Shown here: positions 37,383 through 46,554 of the stretch, one piece after another
Position numbering within the stretch: the first letter of the stretch is position 1
How the letters are laid out: the number at the start of each line of letters is the position of its first letter
Assembly: GCA_030148805.1 (NCBI GenBank)
Contig: JASBSS010000015.1
Coordinates: 2,501-66,500 of the forward strand
Length of the DNA: 64,000 bases
Source of the DNA: Thiogranum sp.
Lineage (GTDB): Bacteria; Pseudomonadota; Gammaproteobacteria; DSM-19610
Reading direction: 5' to 3'
Position numbers and translations under genes: made by a program
Notes under the pieces: model-generated
The model's database searches: none
What the model saw: only the letters and a program-made list of their open reading frames with translations
Told to the model about the DNA's origin: nothing

Positions 37383-38657
37383 ATGACCCGATTCCTTTTG
37401 CTTTTCCTGCTTTTACCCTTGCTCGCACAGGCCAATACCCCACTTAACCACATTGTGGCCACGGTCAATGACGACGTGATCCTGCAGAGCGAACTCGACA
37501 AGCGCATGCGGGTGGTGGTCGAACAATTGGAGAAACAACACGCCCAGCTGCCGCCGCAGACGGTGCTGGAAAAACAGGTGCTCGACCGCCTGATCATCGA
37601 GAATCTGCAATTGCAGATGGCCGAACGCAGCGGCATCCGCATCGACGACGACACCCTGAACAAGAATCTGCAGGAGATGGCGGCGCAGAACAAGATGACA
37701 CTCGATCAATTCCGCCAGGTGTTGGAGAAGGAGGGCTATGACTATGTCGCCTTCCGCGAGGAGTTCCGCAACCAGCTGACGATGAATCGCATCCGCCAGC
37801 AGATGGTGGACAACCGGGTGGAAGTCACCGACCAGGAGGTCGACAATCTGCTGGCCAATGCCGCCGCCTTCAACGATCAGAACCGCGAGTACCACCTGGC
37901 GCATATTCTGGTCTCGGTACCCGAGGCGGCCAGCCCGGAACAGGTACAGGCCGCACAACAACGTGTCGACGACATGCTCAAGCGCCTGCGCACCGGCGCC
38001 GACTTCGCCCAGGTGGCCATCGCCGAGTCCGACGGCCAGCAGGCGCTCACCGGCGGCGACCTGGGCTGGCGCAAGACCGGCCAGTTGCCGTCGTTTTTCT
38101 CCGACGTCGTCGGGCAGTTGCAGAAAGGGCAGATCAGCGACCCCATCCGCAGCCCCAGCGGCTTTCATCTGATCAAGATCGTCGACGTTCGCGGCGACGA
38201 GCGCCATATCATCGAGCAGACCCACGTGCGCCATATTCTGTTGCACGCCGACGCGCTGACCTCGGACGAAGACGTGAAAGTCCGCATCCAGCAACTGCGC
38301 GATCGCATCGAGCAGGGGGAGGATTTCGCCACGCTGGCGCGCGCCAATTCACAGGACCCGGGCTCCGGCGGCAAAGGCGGCGATCTCGGCTGGGTGACGC
38401 CGGGACAAATGGTGCCGGAATTCGAAAAAGCCATGGACGCACTCCAGATCGGCGAGGTCAGCCAGCCGGTGAAATCCCGCTTCGGCTGGCATTTGTTGCA
38501 GGTACTCGACCGCCGTGAACGCGACAACACCGACGATTTCCGGCGCACGCGCGCGCGCGAATCCATCCGCCAGCGCAAAACCGACGAGGAACTGGAGATC
38601 TGGCTACGCCGCCTGCGCGATGAGGCCTATGTCGAATACCACCTGGACAATCAGTAG
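37383..38657 (+). CDS. surA: Periplasmic chaperone and peptidyl-prolyl isomerase SurA
   Basis: Main periplasmic chaperone for outer-membrane barrels such as LptD. The 424-residue product has a signal peptide (TRFLLLFLLLPLLAQA), a SurA N-terminal domain (about 20-160, IVATVNDDVILQSELDKRM), and two parvulin domains (about 170-270 and 280-385). The parvulins are seen in REYHLAHILVSVPEAASPEQ, FHLIKIVDVRGDE, THVRHILLHADALTSDEDV and GWHLLQVLDRRE. It starts 9 bp after lptD, and this order is widely conserved. Confidence 0.97.
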   Translation: MTRFLLLFLLLPLLAQANTPLNHIVATVNDDVILQSELDKRMRVVVEQLEKQHAQLPPQTVLEKQVLDRLIIENLQLQMAERSGIRIDDDTLNKNLQEMAAQNKMTLDQFRQVLEKEGYDYVAFREEFRNQLTMNRIRQQMVDNRVEVTDQEVDNLLANAAAFNDQNREYHLAHILVSVPEAASPEQVQAAQQRVDDMLKRLRTGADFAQVAIAESDGQQALTGGDLGWRKTGQLPSFFSDVVGQLQKGQISDPIRSPSGFHLIKIVDVRGDERHIIEQTHVRHILLHADALTSDEDVKVRIQQLRDRIEQGEDFATLARANSQDPGSGGKGGDLGWVTPGQMVPEFEKAMDALQIGEVSQPVKSRFGWHLLQVLDRRERDNTDDFRRTRARESIRQRKTDEELEIWLRRLRDEAYVEYHLDNQ

Positions 38658-38678
38658 GCCGCCGGGCTGCAAACCCCG

Positions 38679-39644
38679 GTGATCCCGCGCATCGCCATTA
38701 CCAGCGGCGAGCCGGCCGGGATCGGGCCGGATCTGTGCGTCGAGCTGAGCACCCGGCGGTTCGATGCCGAACTGGTGCTGATCGGGGATCGCCGGTTGCT
38801 GGAAACCCGCGCCGCCCAGTTGCACCGCCCGCTGCAGCTTGCCGACTACCGGCGCGACCGCCAGCCGCGCGCCGGGCACGTCTGCCTCAGCCCGATTGCG
38901 TTGTCCGTACCGGCGCTCGCAGGTCGACTGAATAGCGCTAACGCCGCCTATGTTCTGGCCACCCTCGATCGGGCCGTCGAGGGCTGCCAGCGCGACGAAT
39001 TCCAGGCGATGGTGACCGCCCCGGTTCACAAAGCGGTCATCAACGATGCCGGCATCGCCTTCAGCGGCCATACCGAATACCTGGCCCAAAAGTGCGGCGC
39101 CGATCAGGTGGTGATGATGCTGACCGCGCCCGGCCTGCGCGTGGCGCTGGCCACGACGCACCTGCCCCTGAGCCAGGTGGCGGCGGCGATCACCCCGCAG
39201 CGTCTCGAAGCGGTCATCCGCTGTACCCACGACCAGTTGCAGACCCGCTTCCAGATACCCCGGCCCCGCATTCTGATCGCGGGGCTGAATCCGCACGCCG
39301 GCGAGCAGGGGCACCTCGGTCACGAGGAGCGCGAGATCATGCAACCGGTGATCGCAAAGCTGCGGCGCGAGGGCATGCAACTGACCGGTCCGCTGCCGGC
39401 GGACACCCTCTTCACGCCCCCCTGGCTGCAACAGGCCGACGCGGTGTTGGCGATGTATCACGACCAGGGCCTGCCGGTGCTCAAACACCTGGGCTTCGGC
39501 CAGGCGGTGAACATCACCCTGGGATTACCCATCGTGCGCACTTCCGTCGACCATGGCACGGCACTGGACAAGGCGGGAAGCGGCACGGCCGAAGCGGGCA
39601 GCCTGGCGGCGGCGATTCGCTGCGCGATCGATTTGTGCACATGA
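38679..39644 (+). CDS. pdxA: 4-hydroxythreonine-4-phosphate dehydrogenase
   Basis: NAD-dependent enzyme of pyridoxal-phosphate synthesis. The 321-residue product begins with the family motif PRIAITSGEPAGIGPDL; metal-binding histidines are in VTAPVHKAVIN, FSGHTEYLAQ and YHDQGLPVLKHLGFG. The start is GTG at 38679, 21 bp after surA. Its stop overlaps the rsmA ATG by 4 bp. Gene order surA-pdxA-rsmA is standard in gammaproteobacteria. Confidence 0.96.
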   Translation: MIPRIAITSGEPAGIGPDLCVELSTRRFDAELVLIGDRRLLETRAAQLHRPLQLADYRRDRQPRAGHVCLSPIALSVPALAGRLNSANAAYVLATLDRAVEGCQRDEFQAMVTAPVHKAVINDAGIAFSGHTEYLAQKCGADQVVMMLTAPGLRVALATTHLPLSQVAAAITPQRLEAVIRCTHDQLQTRFQIPRPRILIAGLNPHAGEQGHLGHEEREIMQPVIAKLRREGMQLTGPLPADTLFTPPWLQQADAVLAMYHDQGLPVLKHLGFGQAVNITLGLPIVRTSVDHGTALDKAGSGTAEAGSLAAAIRCAIDLCT

Positions 39645-40435
39645 CGCATCGGGCGCGCAAACGCTTTGGACAGAATTTCCTCCACGACACCGGCGTGATT
39701 CAGCGCATTATGCAGGCTGTTGCGGCCCATCCGGATCAGGCGATGGTGGAAATCGGCCCGGGTCAGGGGGCGTTGACGCTGCCGCTGCTGCGCGCCTGCG
39801 GCCGCGTCGACGCCGTGGAACTGGACCGCGACCTGATCGCGCCCCTGAGCGACAAGGCGGCCGCCGCCGGGACCCTGGTGATTCATCAGGCCGACGCCTT
39901 GAAGTTCGATTTCTCAACCCTGGCTCGCGCCGGCAGCAGGCTGCGCGTGGTCGGCAACCTCCCCTATAACATTTCCACTCCACTGCTGTTTCACCTCGCG
40001 GGGCAATCCGACTATATTCAGGATATGCACTTCATGCTGCAAAAAGAGGTGGTGCTGCGCATGGCCGCGTCACCCGGAGGTGGGGCGTACGGACGGCTCT
40101 CGATCATGATGCAATATCATTGCCGGGTGACTCCGTTGTTCGACATCGGTCCGGAATCGTTCCGGCCCGCGCCGAAAGTGGATTCGGCTTTCGTGCGCCT
40201 CGTACCCTGGGGGCGACCACCGGTGCGAGTCGAGAACTACACCGACTTCGACACGCTGGTAAGACAAGCATTCGCGCAGCGACGCAAGACGCTGCGCAAT
40301 TCGCTCAAAGGGCTGCTCGGAGAAAACGACATTCGCGCCTGCGATATCGATCCCGGCGCCCGCCCGGAGACCCTGAGCCTGGAGCAATACGCCAGGCTCG
40401 CCAATCGGCTGGTCACCACCACCCAAGGGAGATAA
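39641..40435 (+). CDS. rsmA: 16S rRNA dimethyladenosine transferase
   Basis: Methylates the two adjacent adenosines near the 3' end of 16S rRNA late in small-subunit assembly (KsgA). The 264-residue product begins MTHRARKRFGQNFLHD, with SAM motif I VEIGPGQGALTLPLL and the catalytic NLPYNIS motif. A much longer frame opens upstream inside pdxA and is spurious; the ATG at 39641 overlaps the pdxA stop. Usually apaG follows; here a UspA gene and two small genes intervene. Confidence 0.97.
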   Translation: MTHRARKRFGQNFLHDTGVIQRIMQAVAAHPDQAMVEIGPGQGALTLPLLRACGRVDAVELDRDLIAPLSDKAAAAGTLVIHQADALKFDFSTLARAGSRLRVVGNLPYNISTPLLFHLAGQSDYIQDMHFMLQKEVVLRMAASPGGGAYGRLSIMMQYHCRVTPLFDIGPESFRPAPKVDSAFVRLVPWGRPPVRVENYTDFDTLVRQAFAQRRKTLRNSLKGLLGENDIRACDIDPGARPETLSLEQYARLANRLVTTTQGR

Positions 40436-40440
40436 CGCGC

Positions 40441-40878
40441 ATGCCAGCATACTCACACTTGTTACTTGCCGTGGATTTCTCGCCCAACACCGGCCACGTC
40501 ATCGACCGTGGCGTTGAACTGGCCGCCGCTTTCGGCGCGCGCATCAGTCTGGTCCATGTGGTCGAGTTCGCCCAGGTGGACCTGTCCAACGAACTGGTGA
40601 TGCCGCAGGAACTGGAACTGGACAAGGAACTTGTAGAGCTGGCGGAAAACCGACTGCGCGAGTTGGCGGAAAAGCACGGGGTGGAGCAACATCCGCGTCA
40701 CGTACGCCAGGGCAGTACCAAACGCGAAATCCTGAGCCTGGCCGCCGAGCAGGGCGCCGACCTGATCGTGCTCGGCAGTCACGGCCGTTCGGGTATTCAG
40801 TTGTTACTGGGGTCGACGGCCAATGCCGTACTGCATGGGTCGCCCTGCGATGTGCTTGCGGTAAGGGTCCAAGGCTGA
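40441..40878 (+). CDS. Universal stress protein (UspA family)
   Basis: Single-domain Usp of 145 residues. It begins MPAYSHLLLAVDFSPNTGHVIDRGVELA and carries the ATP-binding signature GSHGRSGIQLLLGSTANAVLHGSPCDVLAVR, so it is probably an ATP-binding form. The ATG at 40441 follows AGGGAG; the longer upstream frame lies within rsmA and is spurious. It starts 5 bp after rsmA and so probably rides on the lptD-surA-pdxA-rsmA transcript. Specific role unknown. Confidence 0.9.
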   Translation: MPAYSHLLLAVDFSPNTGHVIDRGVELAAAFGARISLVHVVEFAQVDLSNELVMPQELELDKELVELAENRLRELAEKHGVEQHPRHVRQGSTKREILSLAAEQGADLIVLGSHGRSGIQLLLGSTANAVLHGSPCDVLAVRVQG

Positions 40879-40888
40879 GCGGGCGTCT

Positions 40889-41281
40889 CTACCAGCGCTT
40901 CTGAATGAACAGGAACAGGTCGCTGTCACCCACGGATGCCGCGAAACGATGACCTCCGCCCGCGCTCAGGCTGCGGCGCACCGAATCGGGCAGCGAGGAG
41001 GTGGCTTGCAGCGACGGACCTGACTTGCCGAAGGGTCGGGCCAGCGTCAGTCCCTCGGCGTTGTTGTCCACGCCGATGCTCGGTCGCCACTCGCGCAGTT
41101 TGCGCGCCAGATCCAGCCCCCAGATGGAATGCCAGCGCTGCTCGGCCTGTGCCTGCGCGGACACCGGCGAGCCATGCGCGCCGGGGGCCGCCTGCGCCAG
41201 GCCGGTAAAAAGCGCCCCCAGGCCGACGAACAGCGTGATCAGCAAGAGCAGGTTCGGTTTGCGAACAGGTACAAAGAGCAT
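40889..41281 (-). CDS. Small exported protein of unknown function
   Basis: I recognise no domain. The 130-residue product has a convincing signal peptide (PNLLLLITLFVGLGALFTGLAQAAPGA). The mature region of about 97 residues contains QRWHSIWGLDLARKLREWRPSIGVDNNAEGLTLARPFG and ends GDSDLFLFIQKRW. Its C-terminal aromatic/basic tail could be a membrane or partner contact, but no motif is diagnostic. It converges on the UspA gene and is followed upstream by a 314-bp repeat-bearing gap. Coding status rests on the signal peptide and open frame. Confidence 0.55.
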   Translation of the reverse strand: MLFVPVRKPNLLLLITLFVGLGALFTGLAQAAPGAHGSPVSAQAQAEQRWHSIWGLDLARKLREWRPSIGVDNNAEGLTLARPFGKSGPSLQATSSLPDSVRRSLSAGGGHRFAASVGDSDLFLFIQKRW

Positions 41282-41334
41282 GTTCTTCAGTCCCGGCGGT
41301 CAGCCTGTTTTTCGATGTCTGAAGTGTCGCCGAG

Positions 41335-41445
41335 CTGAGACGGGATTTCTGTTAGGCCGGTCACATCCGGACTGAGACGGGGCTTGGGTTATGCCGCTCA
41401 TTTTCTGACTGAGATAGGATTTCTGTTAAGCCGGTCACATCTTGC
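41335..41445. repeat. Three 37-bp tandem repeats
   Basis: Units start at 41335, 41372 and 41409, each opening CTGAGA. Units 1 and 3 agree in about 29 of their first 33 bases (core TTTCTGTTARGCCGGTCACATC); unit 2 is degraded but keeps the phase. Exact 37-bp spacing shows tandem duplication rather than dispersed elements. Confidence 0.8.
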
Positions 41446-41457
41446 GCCGGCTCCGGG

Positions 41458-41488
41458 TTCGCCGGCCGGTGTGCGCTAGGCCGGCGAA
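41458..41488. repeat. Inverted repeat after the 37-bp tandem array
   Basis: TTCGCCGGCC and GGCCGGCGAA form a perfect 10-bp stem around an 11-nt loop. There is no adjoining T tract, so an intrinsic terminator is unlikely. Confidence 0.65.
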
Positions 41489-41595
41489 ACGCCGGACTTG
41501 CGGAGGCGACCGTCCGCGGCAACGGCTCGGCGCACTAACCGCCGTGATTCGGCGAATTTCCCGGCCTATGGCAAAACCGTTAGGTCTTTCGGGAC

Positions 41596-41814
41596 TTACT
41601 GCGCCGCGGCGGCCCGGTAGCCGGGGTCGACCCAACAACGCGGCAAGGCTTCGCCCGAGGGAAACTCCAGCTCGGACTTGAGAAAGCTGGCCGCGTCCTG
41701 CAACTCCTCGCCGGCATGCAGACAACCTTTGAACTCCGCCAGACACGGATCGACCAGCGCCGTCGCATCAAGCACCTCGACCAGATCGCCTGAGTGTTTG
41801 TCTCGCAAATACAT
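41596..41814 (-). CDS. Small conserved protein of unknown function
   Basis: A 72-residue soluble protein: MYLRDKHSGDLVEVLD, then LVDPCLAEFKGCLHAGEELQDAASFLKSELEFPSGEALPRCWVDPGYR. A very strong ribosome site (AGGAGGAGGG) lies 5 bases before the ATG at 41814, which supports real translation. From memory, similar short proteins with the ending LPRCW.DP.YR occur in purple sulfur and related bacteria; none has a known function. Two cysteines and a conserved tryptophan are notable. It is divergent from apaG across 144 bp. Confidence 0.7.
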   Translation of the reverse strand: MYLRDKHSGDLVEVLDATALVDPCLAEFKGCLHAGEELQDAASFLKSELEFPSGEALPRCWVDPGYRAAAAQ

Positions 41815-41958
41815 AAGCACCCTCCTCCTACACCGGCTACCCCTCGCCAACTTAACTATAGCCCGCAATCAGCCCGTGCGCCGCCGCGGGAATTCACCCC
41901 CTCACTATACCTGCGCCCGAAAACCCCGTATGCTTACGCACTTACCCGGAGCCACTAC

Positions 41959-42339
41959 ATGTCCAGCAAGACTTACCGCATCGAGGTTGAGGTCGAGACC
42001 CAGTACATTTCCGAACAGTCGCTGCCCGACCAGGACCATTTCGTTTTTGCCTACACCATCACCATTTACAATAGTGGGGAAGTGCCGGCCCAACTGCTGC
42101 GTCGTCACTGGGTGATCACGGATGCGAACAACAAGGTGCAAGAGGTCAAGGGCGAAGGCGTCGTGGGCGAACAGCCCTATCTGAAACCCGGCGAACAATA
42201 CCGCTACACCAGCGGGACCATGCTGGAAACCCCGGTGGGCACCATGCGCGGAAGCTATCATCTGGTGGCCGACGACGGCGTAGAATTCGACGCCGACATT
42301 CCCCAATTCACCCTCTCCATGCCGCGTATTCTGCACTGA
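41959..42339 (+). CDS. apaG: Co2+/Mg2+ efflux-type protein ApaG
   Basis: Small Ig-fold protein of 126 residues, often next to apaH, with a reported but poorly defined link to cobalt tolerance. Typical stretches are YTITIYNSGEVPAQLLRRHWVITDANNKVQEVKGEGVVGEQPYLKPGEQYRYTSGTMLETPVGTMRGSYHLVADDG and IPQFTLSMPRILH. The ATG at 41959 has GGAG eight bases upstream. apaH follows 9 bp later. Confidence 0.96.
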   Translation: MSSKTYRIEVEVETQYISEQSLPDQDHFVFAYTITIYNSGEVPAQLLRRHWVITDANNKVQEVKGEGVVGEQPYLKPGEQYRYTSGTMLETPVGTMRGSYHLVADDGVEFDADIPQFTLSMPRILH

Positions 42340-42348
42340 GGCACGGCC

Positions 42349-43179
42349 GTGGCCGTTTATGCCATCGGCGACGTTCAGGGGTGTTACGAGCAGCTGCAGG
42401 CGCTGCTGGAACGGGTCGCCTTCGACCCCACGCGGGATCGACTCTGGTTTGCCGGCGACCTGGTCAACCGCGGGCCCCATTCCTTGGAAACGCTGCGCCT
42501 GGCCCGCTCCCTCGACGCCGTCTGCGTCCTGGGCAATCACGACCTGCACCTGCTGGCGGCCGCTTGCCACCCCCGTTCGCTGAAAACGAAAGACACCTTA
42601 GGCCAGGTGCTGGAGGCGCCCGATGCCGAAGCGCTGCTCGACTGGCTGCGTCGTCGGCCGTTGTTGCATCACGACGAGGCCCTGGGTTACGCGCTGATCC
42701 ACGCCGGCCTGCCGCCGCAGTGGGACCTGGAAACCGCGCGCGCCTGCGCCGCCGAAGTCGAGGCGGTGCTGCGCGGCGACGAGCACGGCGAATTTTTCGC
42801 CCAGATGTATGGCAATCAGCCCGATATCTGGTCGCCGAGCTTGACCGGCATGGACCGGCTGCGCTTCATCACCAACTGTTTCACCCGGTTGCGCTTTTGC
42901 GACGCCGAGGGTCGACTGGCCCTGGACCAGAAAGGCCCGCCTGGCAGCCAGCCGGCGGAGTTGAGACCCTGGTTCGCGTGGCCACAGCGGCGCAGCCGCG
43001 ATACCCGTATTCTGTTCGGTCATTGGTCGACGCTGGGGGCCTATGACGGCGACCGGGTGCACGCGCTCGACACGGGCTGTCTCTGGGGCGGCAAGCTCAC
43101 GGCCGCCAGACTGGACGCGCACGCGCCGCGACGCTTCGTGCATGAATGCCCCAGGGTGGTCGCCCCCGCCGAGGCTTAG
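42349..43179 (+). CDS. apaH: Diadenosine tetraphosphatase ApaH
   Basis: Symmetrical Ap4A hydrolase (and, in E. coli, an Np4-cap remover of RNA). The 276-residue product has the PPP-family metal motifs YAIGDVQGCYEQL, WFAGDLVNRGPHSLETL and VLGNHDLHLLA. The histidine in LIHAGLPPQWDL and GHWSTLGAYDG complete the site. The start is GTG at 42349. It is paired with apaG, and its stop overlaps the stop of the convergent folA gene. RppH, another RNA 5'-end enzyme, is also in this window. Confidence 0.96.
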   Translation: MAVYAIGDVQGCYEQLQALLERVAFDPTRDRLWFAGDLVNRGPHSLETLRLARSLDAVCVLGNHDLHLLAAACHPRSLKTKDTLGQVLEAPDAEALLDWLRRRPLLHHDEALGYALIHAGLPPQWDLETARACAAEVEAVLRGDEHGEFFAQMYGNQPDIWSPSLTGMDRLRFITNCFTRLRFCDAEGRLALDQKGPPGSQPAELRPWFAWPQRRSRDTRILFGHWSTLGAYDGDRVHALDTGCLWGGKLTAARLDAHAPRRFVHECPRVVAPAEA

Positions 43180-43685
43180 CCGGGATCAGCGGCCGCGCTG
43201 CGGCGGCGATCGAGCACCACGAACTGGTAGTCGTACTCGTTGTTCGCGTCGGCCCGACCTGGCTGGCGCTCGACCTCGATCCAATCGGCGGCGCTGATGG
43301 CGGGGAAGCGGGTGTCGCCCTCTATCTCCGCCTCGATTTCCGTCAGGTATAAGCGGTCAGCCAGCGCCAGGGTCTGACGATAGAGTTCGGCGCCGCCGAT
43401 CACCATCACCTCGTCACCTTCGGCGGCAGCCAGCGCCTCAGGCACACTGTGTACCACCACCGCGCCTGCGGCGCTCAGTTCGGGGTCGCGGGTGACCACG
43501 ATGTTGCGCCGATCGGGCAGCGGACGACCCAACGACTGCCAGGTCCGGCGCCCCATGACCACCGTCTTGCCCAGCGTCAGGCGCTTGAACCGCCGCAGGT
43601 CCGCCGACTGGCGCCAGGGCAGCTGATTGTCACGGCCGATGACGCCGTTGCGCGCCAGCGCGACAATCAGCGCGATCCGCCTCAC
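43176..43685 (-). CDS. folA: Dihydrofolate reductase
   Basis: NADPH-dependent reduction of dihydrofolate to tetrahydrofolate. The 169-residue product begins [34 protein letters not shown] with the substrate-binding acidic region, [24 protein letters not shown], and [14 protein letters not shown] for NADPH. The start is GTG at 43685 and overlaps the thyA stop by 3 bp (GTGA), so translation is coupled to thyA, whose reaction produces the dihydrofolate used here. Confidence 0.96.
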   Translation of the reverse strand: MRRIALIVALARNGVIGRDNQLPWRQSADLRRFKRLTLGKTVVMGRRTWQSLGRPLPDRRNIVVTRDPELSAAGAVVVHSVPEALAAAEGDEVMVIGGAELYRQTLALADRLYLTEIEAEIEGDTRFPAISAADWIEVERQPGRADANNEYDYQFVVLDRRRSAAADPG

Positions 43686-44476
43686 ACCGCCACCGGCGCT
43701 TTGATGTGCGGATGCGGATCATAATGGCACAGCTCGAAATCGTCGAAACCGAAGGCGAACAAATCCTTCACCTCGGGGTTGAGACGCATCTGCGGCAACG
43801 GGCGGGGCTGGCGCTGCAATTGGGTGCGCGCCTGTTCCAGGTGGTTGAGATAGAGGTGCGCGTCGCCGAGTGTATGCACGAACTCCCCGGGACGCAGCCC
43901 GCTGGCCTGCGCCATCATCAGCGTCAGCAAAGCATAAGAGGCGATATTGAAAGGAACGCCGAGAAAAACATCGGCGCTGCGCTGATACAACTGGCACGAG
44001 AGCCTGCCCTCGGCGACGTAGAACTGGAAAAAAGCGTGGCAGGGCGGCAGCGCCATGCGCTCGATATCGCCCACGTTCCAGGCGCTGACGATGATGCGCC
44101 GCGAATCGGGGGTGCTTTTCAACTGCTCCAGGACCTGGGAAATCTGGTCGATATGGCGGCCGTCGGCGGCCGGCCAGGAGCGCCACTGATAGCCGTAGAC
44201 CGGCCCCAGATCGCCGTTTTCGTCGGCCCACTCGTCCCAGATCGACACGCCGTTGTCGCGCAGGTAACGGATATTGGTATCGCCCTGCAAAAACCACAGC
44301 AGTTCGTGGATGATCGAGCGCAGATGCAGTTTCTTGGTGGTGACGGCGGGAAAGCCCGCCGCCAGATCGAAGCGCATCTGATAACCGAAGACGCTCAAGG
44401 TACCGGTGCCGGTGCGATCTTCTTTGCGCACGCCGTTATCCAGCACATGGCGCATGAGATCGAGATATTGCTTCAT
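43682..44476 (-). CDS. thyA: Thymidylate synthase
   Basis: Makes dTMP from dUMP using methylenetetrahydrofolate. The 264-residue length equals the E. coli-type enzyme. The catalytic cysteine is in [14 protein letters not shown] (about residue 146); [19 protein letters not shown] and [15 protein letters not shown] follow in order. It overlaps lgt upstream by 4 bp and folA downstream, giving the operon lgt-thyA-folA, as in many gammaproteobacteria. Confidence 0.98.
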   Translation of the reverse strand: MKQYLDLMRHVLDNGVRKEDRTGTGTLSVFGYQMRFDLAAGFPAVTTKKLHLRSIIHELLWFLQGDTNIRYLRDNGVSIWDEWADENGDLGPVYGYQWRSWPAADGRHIDQISQVLEQLKSTPDSRRIIVSAWNVGDIERMALPPCHAFFQFYVAEGRLSCQLYQRSADVFLGVPFNIASYALLTLMMAQASGLRPGEFVHTLGDAHLYLNHLEQARTQLQRQPRPLPQMRLNPEVKDLFAFGFDDFELCHYDPHPHIKAPVAV

Positions 44477-45303
44477 TGTTCCCCCCCGTTGGTCGTGCCC
44501 GCCATTTTCTTTGGCACCGATTCATCATTGCGCAGATAAGCCACTACCAGCAGGTACAATCCGAACAGGATCATCGGCGCCGACAGCAGCTGTCCCTCGG
44601 TCAGCCAGCCGAAAGCCAGAAACCCAATGTGCGCATCCGGCTGGCGCACGAACTCGACGCCGAAACGGAACACGCCATAGCCCAGCAGGAACAGGCCCGA
44701 GACCGCACGCAGCGGTCGCGGTCGCGACGAATACAGCCACAGGATCACGAACAGAACCAGGCCTTCCAGCAACGCTTCGTAAAGCATCGAGGGATGACGC
44801 GGCTGATTGTCGACAAAGGGAAACACCATGCCCCAGGGCAAGTCCGTCGGTCGTCCCCACAACTCACCGTTGATGAAATTGCCGATGCGTCCGGCCCCAA
44901 GACCGATGGGCACGAACGGCGCCATGAAATCGGTCACCTGAAAAAAACTGCGGCCGGTCTTGCGGCCGAACCACCACATCGCCACGAACACACCCAACAT
45001 CCCGCCGTGGAAGGACATGCCGCCCTGCCAGATGCGAAACAGCACCAGCGGGTCGCGCAGCAGAAGATCGAACTGATAGAACAACATATAGCCGACGCGG
45101 CCGCCGATGATTACGCCCAGAGCACCGTAGAACAACATGTCGGCCACTTCCTCGGGATGCCAGCCGGAGCCGGGTTTGCGCGCGCGCAAATTGCCGAGCC
45201 ACCACACGGCGATGAAACCGAACAGATAGGTCAGGCCGTACCAATGGATGGCGACCGGCCCCAGCGAGACCGCCACCGGATCGATATCAGGATACATCAA
45301 CAT
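44473..45303 (-). CDS. lgt: Prolipoprotein diacylglyceryl transferase
   Basis: Inner-membrane enzyme that adds diacylglycerol to the lipobox cysteine of lipoproteins. The 276-residue product has about seven helices, the start [30 protein letters not shown] and the signature [27 protein letters not shown]. The ATG at 45303 aligns with the usual family N-terminus; an ATG six bases later is possible. It starts 3 bp from the end of rlmI on the same strand, so rlmI-lgt-thyA-folA may be one transcript. Confidence 0.96.
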   Translation of the reverse strand: MLMYPDIDPVAVSLGPVAIHWYGLTYLFGFIAVWWLGNLRARKPGSGWHPEEVADMLFYGALGVIIGGRVGYMLFYQFDLLLRDPLVLFRIWQGGMSFHGGMLGVFVAMWWFGRKTGRSFFQVTDFMAPFVPIGLGAGRIGNFINGELWGRPTDLPWGMVFPFVDNQPRHPSMLYEALLEGLVLFVILWLYSSRPRPLRAVSGLFLLGYGVFRFGVEFVRQPDAHIGFLAFGWLTEGQLLSAPMILFGLYLLVVAYLRNDESVPKKMAGTTNGGEQ

Positions 45304-45306
45304 GAT

Positions 45307-46521
45307 TCACGCACTCGGCAACAGACGACAGAAAAAGGTCTTCAGATAAGCGGTCTCGGCAATGGCGGGGTGGACCGGATGGTCCGGCCCCTGCTGACCG
45401 CGCTCCAGCACCTGCAGGCTGCGATCGAGATGGCGCGCGGACTGCAATAGAATCTGCTGCAACTGCGCCTCGCCCAAATGCTGCGAACAGGAGGCCGACA
45501 CCAGGATGCCGTCCTTGCCGAGCAGTTGCATACCGAGCTGATTGAGCCGATGGTAGGCCTGCTCGCCGGCCTTGGCGTCTTTGCGGCGTTTGATGAACGC
45601 CGGCGGATCCAGAATCACCAGATCGAAGCGCTGCTGATCCGCGCGCAACTGCGACAGCGCCTCGAAGGCATCGCCCTGGATCGTGGTCACGCGCTGGTCG
45701 AGTCCATTGGCGGCGGCGTTGGCGTGCAGCGCATCCAGCGCGTTCGCCGAGGCGTCCACGCAGACCACCTCGCTGGCGCCGCCGGCGGCGGCCTGCAGGC
45801 CCCAGGCCCCGACATAGCTGTAGACATCCAGCACCCGCAGGCCCGCCACATAGGCCCGCAGGCGGGCACGGTTCATCCGTTGGTCGTAGAACCAGCCGGT
45901 TTTCTGTCCCTGGGACAGCGACACCCTGAACTCGACCCCGTGCTCCAACAACTGCACGGTTTCGGGCACCTGACCATGGTCCTCGCAATAACGCTCCAAG
46001 CCTTCCAACTGCCGCACCGGACTGTCGGCGCGCCAGACAATACCCGCCGGGCGCAGGACTTTGTCCAGCGCGGCCAGCACTTCGGCCTTGACCGCCTCCA
46101 TCCCGGCCGTGGTGCATTGCACCACGCAGACCTCGCCATAGCGATCGATCACCAGGCCCGGCAGCTGGTCGGCTTCCCCGTAGGCCAGGCGGTAGAAAGG
46201 CCGATCGAACAGGCGTTCGCGCAGCGCCAGCGCGATGTTGAGGCGGTGCACCAGCAGGGATCGATCCAGCCGGTAGCGGCAATCGCGACTGACCAGGCGG
46301 GCACAGATCAGCGAGTTGGGGTTGATGTAAGCGCACCCCAGGGGTTTGCCGCTATGGCTTTGCAGCACCACCTGCTGTCCCGGCTGAAAGGCCTTGAGCG
46401 GCGTGGACGCGATATCGACTTCGTTGCTGTACACCCACAGGTGGCCGGCGCGCAGGCGCCGGTCTTCATTTTTTTTCAGGCGTAGCGGCGCGAGCGGGTC
46501 AGCGGCGAGAGCTGTATTCAT
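45307..46521 (-). CDS. rlmI: 23S rRNA (cytosine) methyltransferase RlmI-like
   Basis: SAM-dependent RNA methyltransferase of 404 residues. An N-terminal PUA domain (about 1-80, RRLRAGHLWVYSNEV) is followed by a Rossmann domain with VLDVYSYVGAWGLQAAAGGASEVVCVDAS and the catalytic motif FDLVILDPPAFIKRRKDAK. The second cysteine region is VSASCSQHL. RlmI makes m5C1962 in E. coli 23S rRNA. It is followed by lgt after 3 bp. The next gene upstream on the same strand (glycosyltransferase) ends 33 bp before it. Confidence 0.92.
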   Translation of the reverse strand: MNTALAADPLAPLRLKKNEDRRLRAGHLWVYSNEVDIASTPLKAFQPGQQVVLQSHSGKPLGCAYINPNSLICARLVSRDCRYRLDRSLLVHRLNIALALRERLFDRPFYRLAYGEADQLPGLVIDRYGEVCVVQCTTAGMEAVKAEVLAALDKVLRPAGIVWRADSPVRQLEGLERYCEDHGQVPETVQLLEHGVEFRVSLSQGQKTGWFYDQRMNRARLRAYVAGLRVLDVYSYVGAWGLQAAAGGASEVVCVDASANALDALHANAAANGLDQRVTTIQGDAFEALSQLRADQQRFDLVILDPPAFIKRRKDAKAGEQAYHRLNQLGMQLLGKDGILVSASCSQHLGEAQLQQILLQSARHLDRSLQVLERGQQGPDHPVHPAIAETAYLKTFFCRLLPSA

Positions 46522-46554
46522 AAATCGTGGACCGGAAAATTCCAGCCCTGAAGC

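Larger units (their letters stand above)
41282..41595. other. 314-bp non-coding region with tandem repeats and hairpin
   Basis: No credible protein gene is present. The region holds three 37-bp tandem repeats (41335-41445) and a 10-bp inverted repeat (41458-41488), followed by further GC-rich short palindromes. A leader or regulatory RNA for the signal-peptide protein (minus strand) is possible; no promoter was identified. Confidence 0.5.

Noticed and set aside
39092-39640. N-terminal extension of rsmA by 183 residues
   Set aside because: Lies wholly inside pdxA in another frame with RRG-rich composition; the family N-terminus is at 39641.
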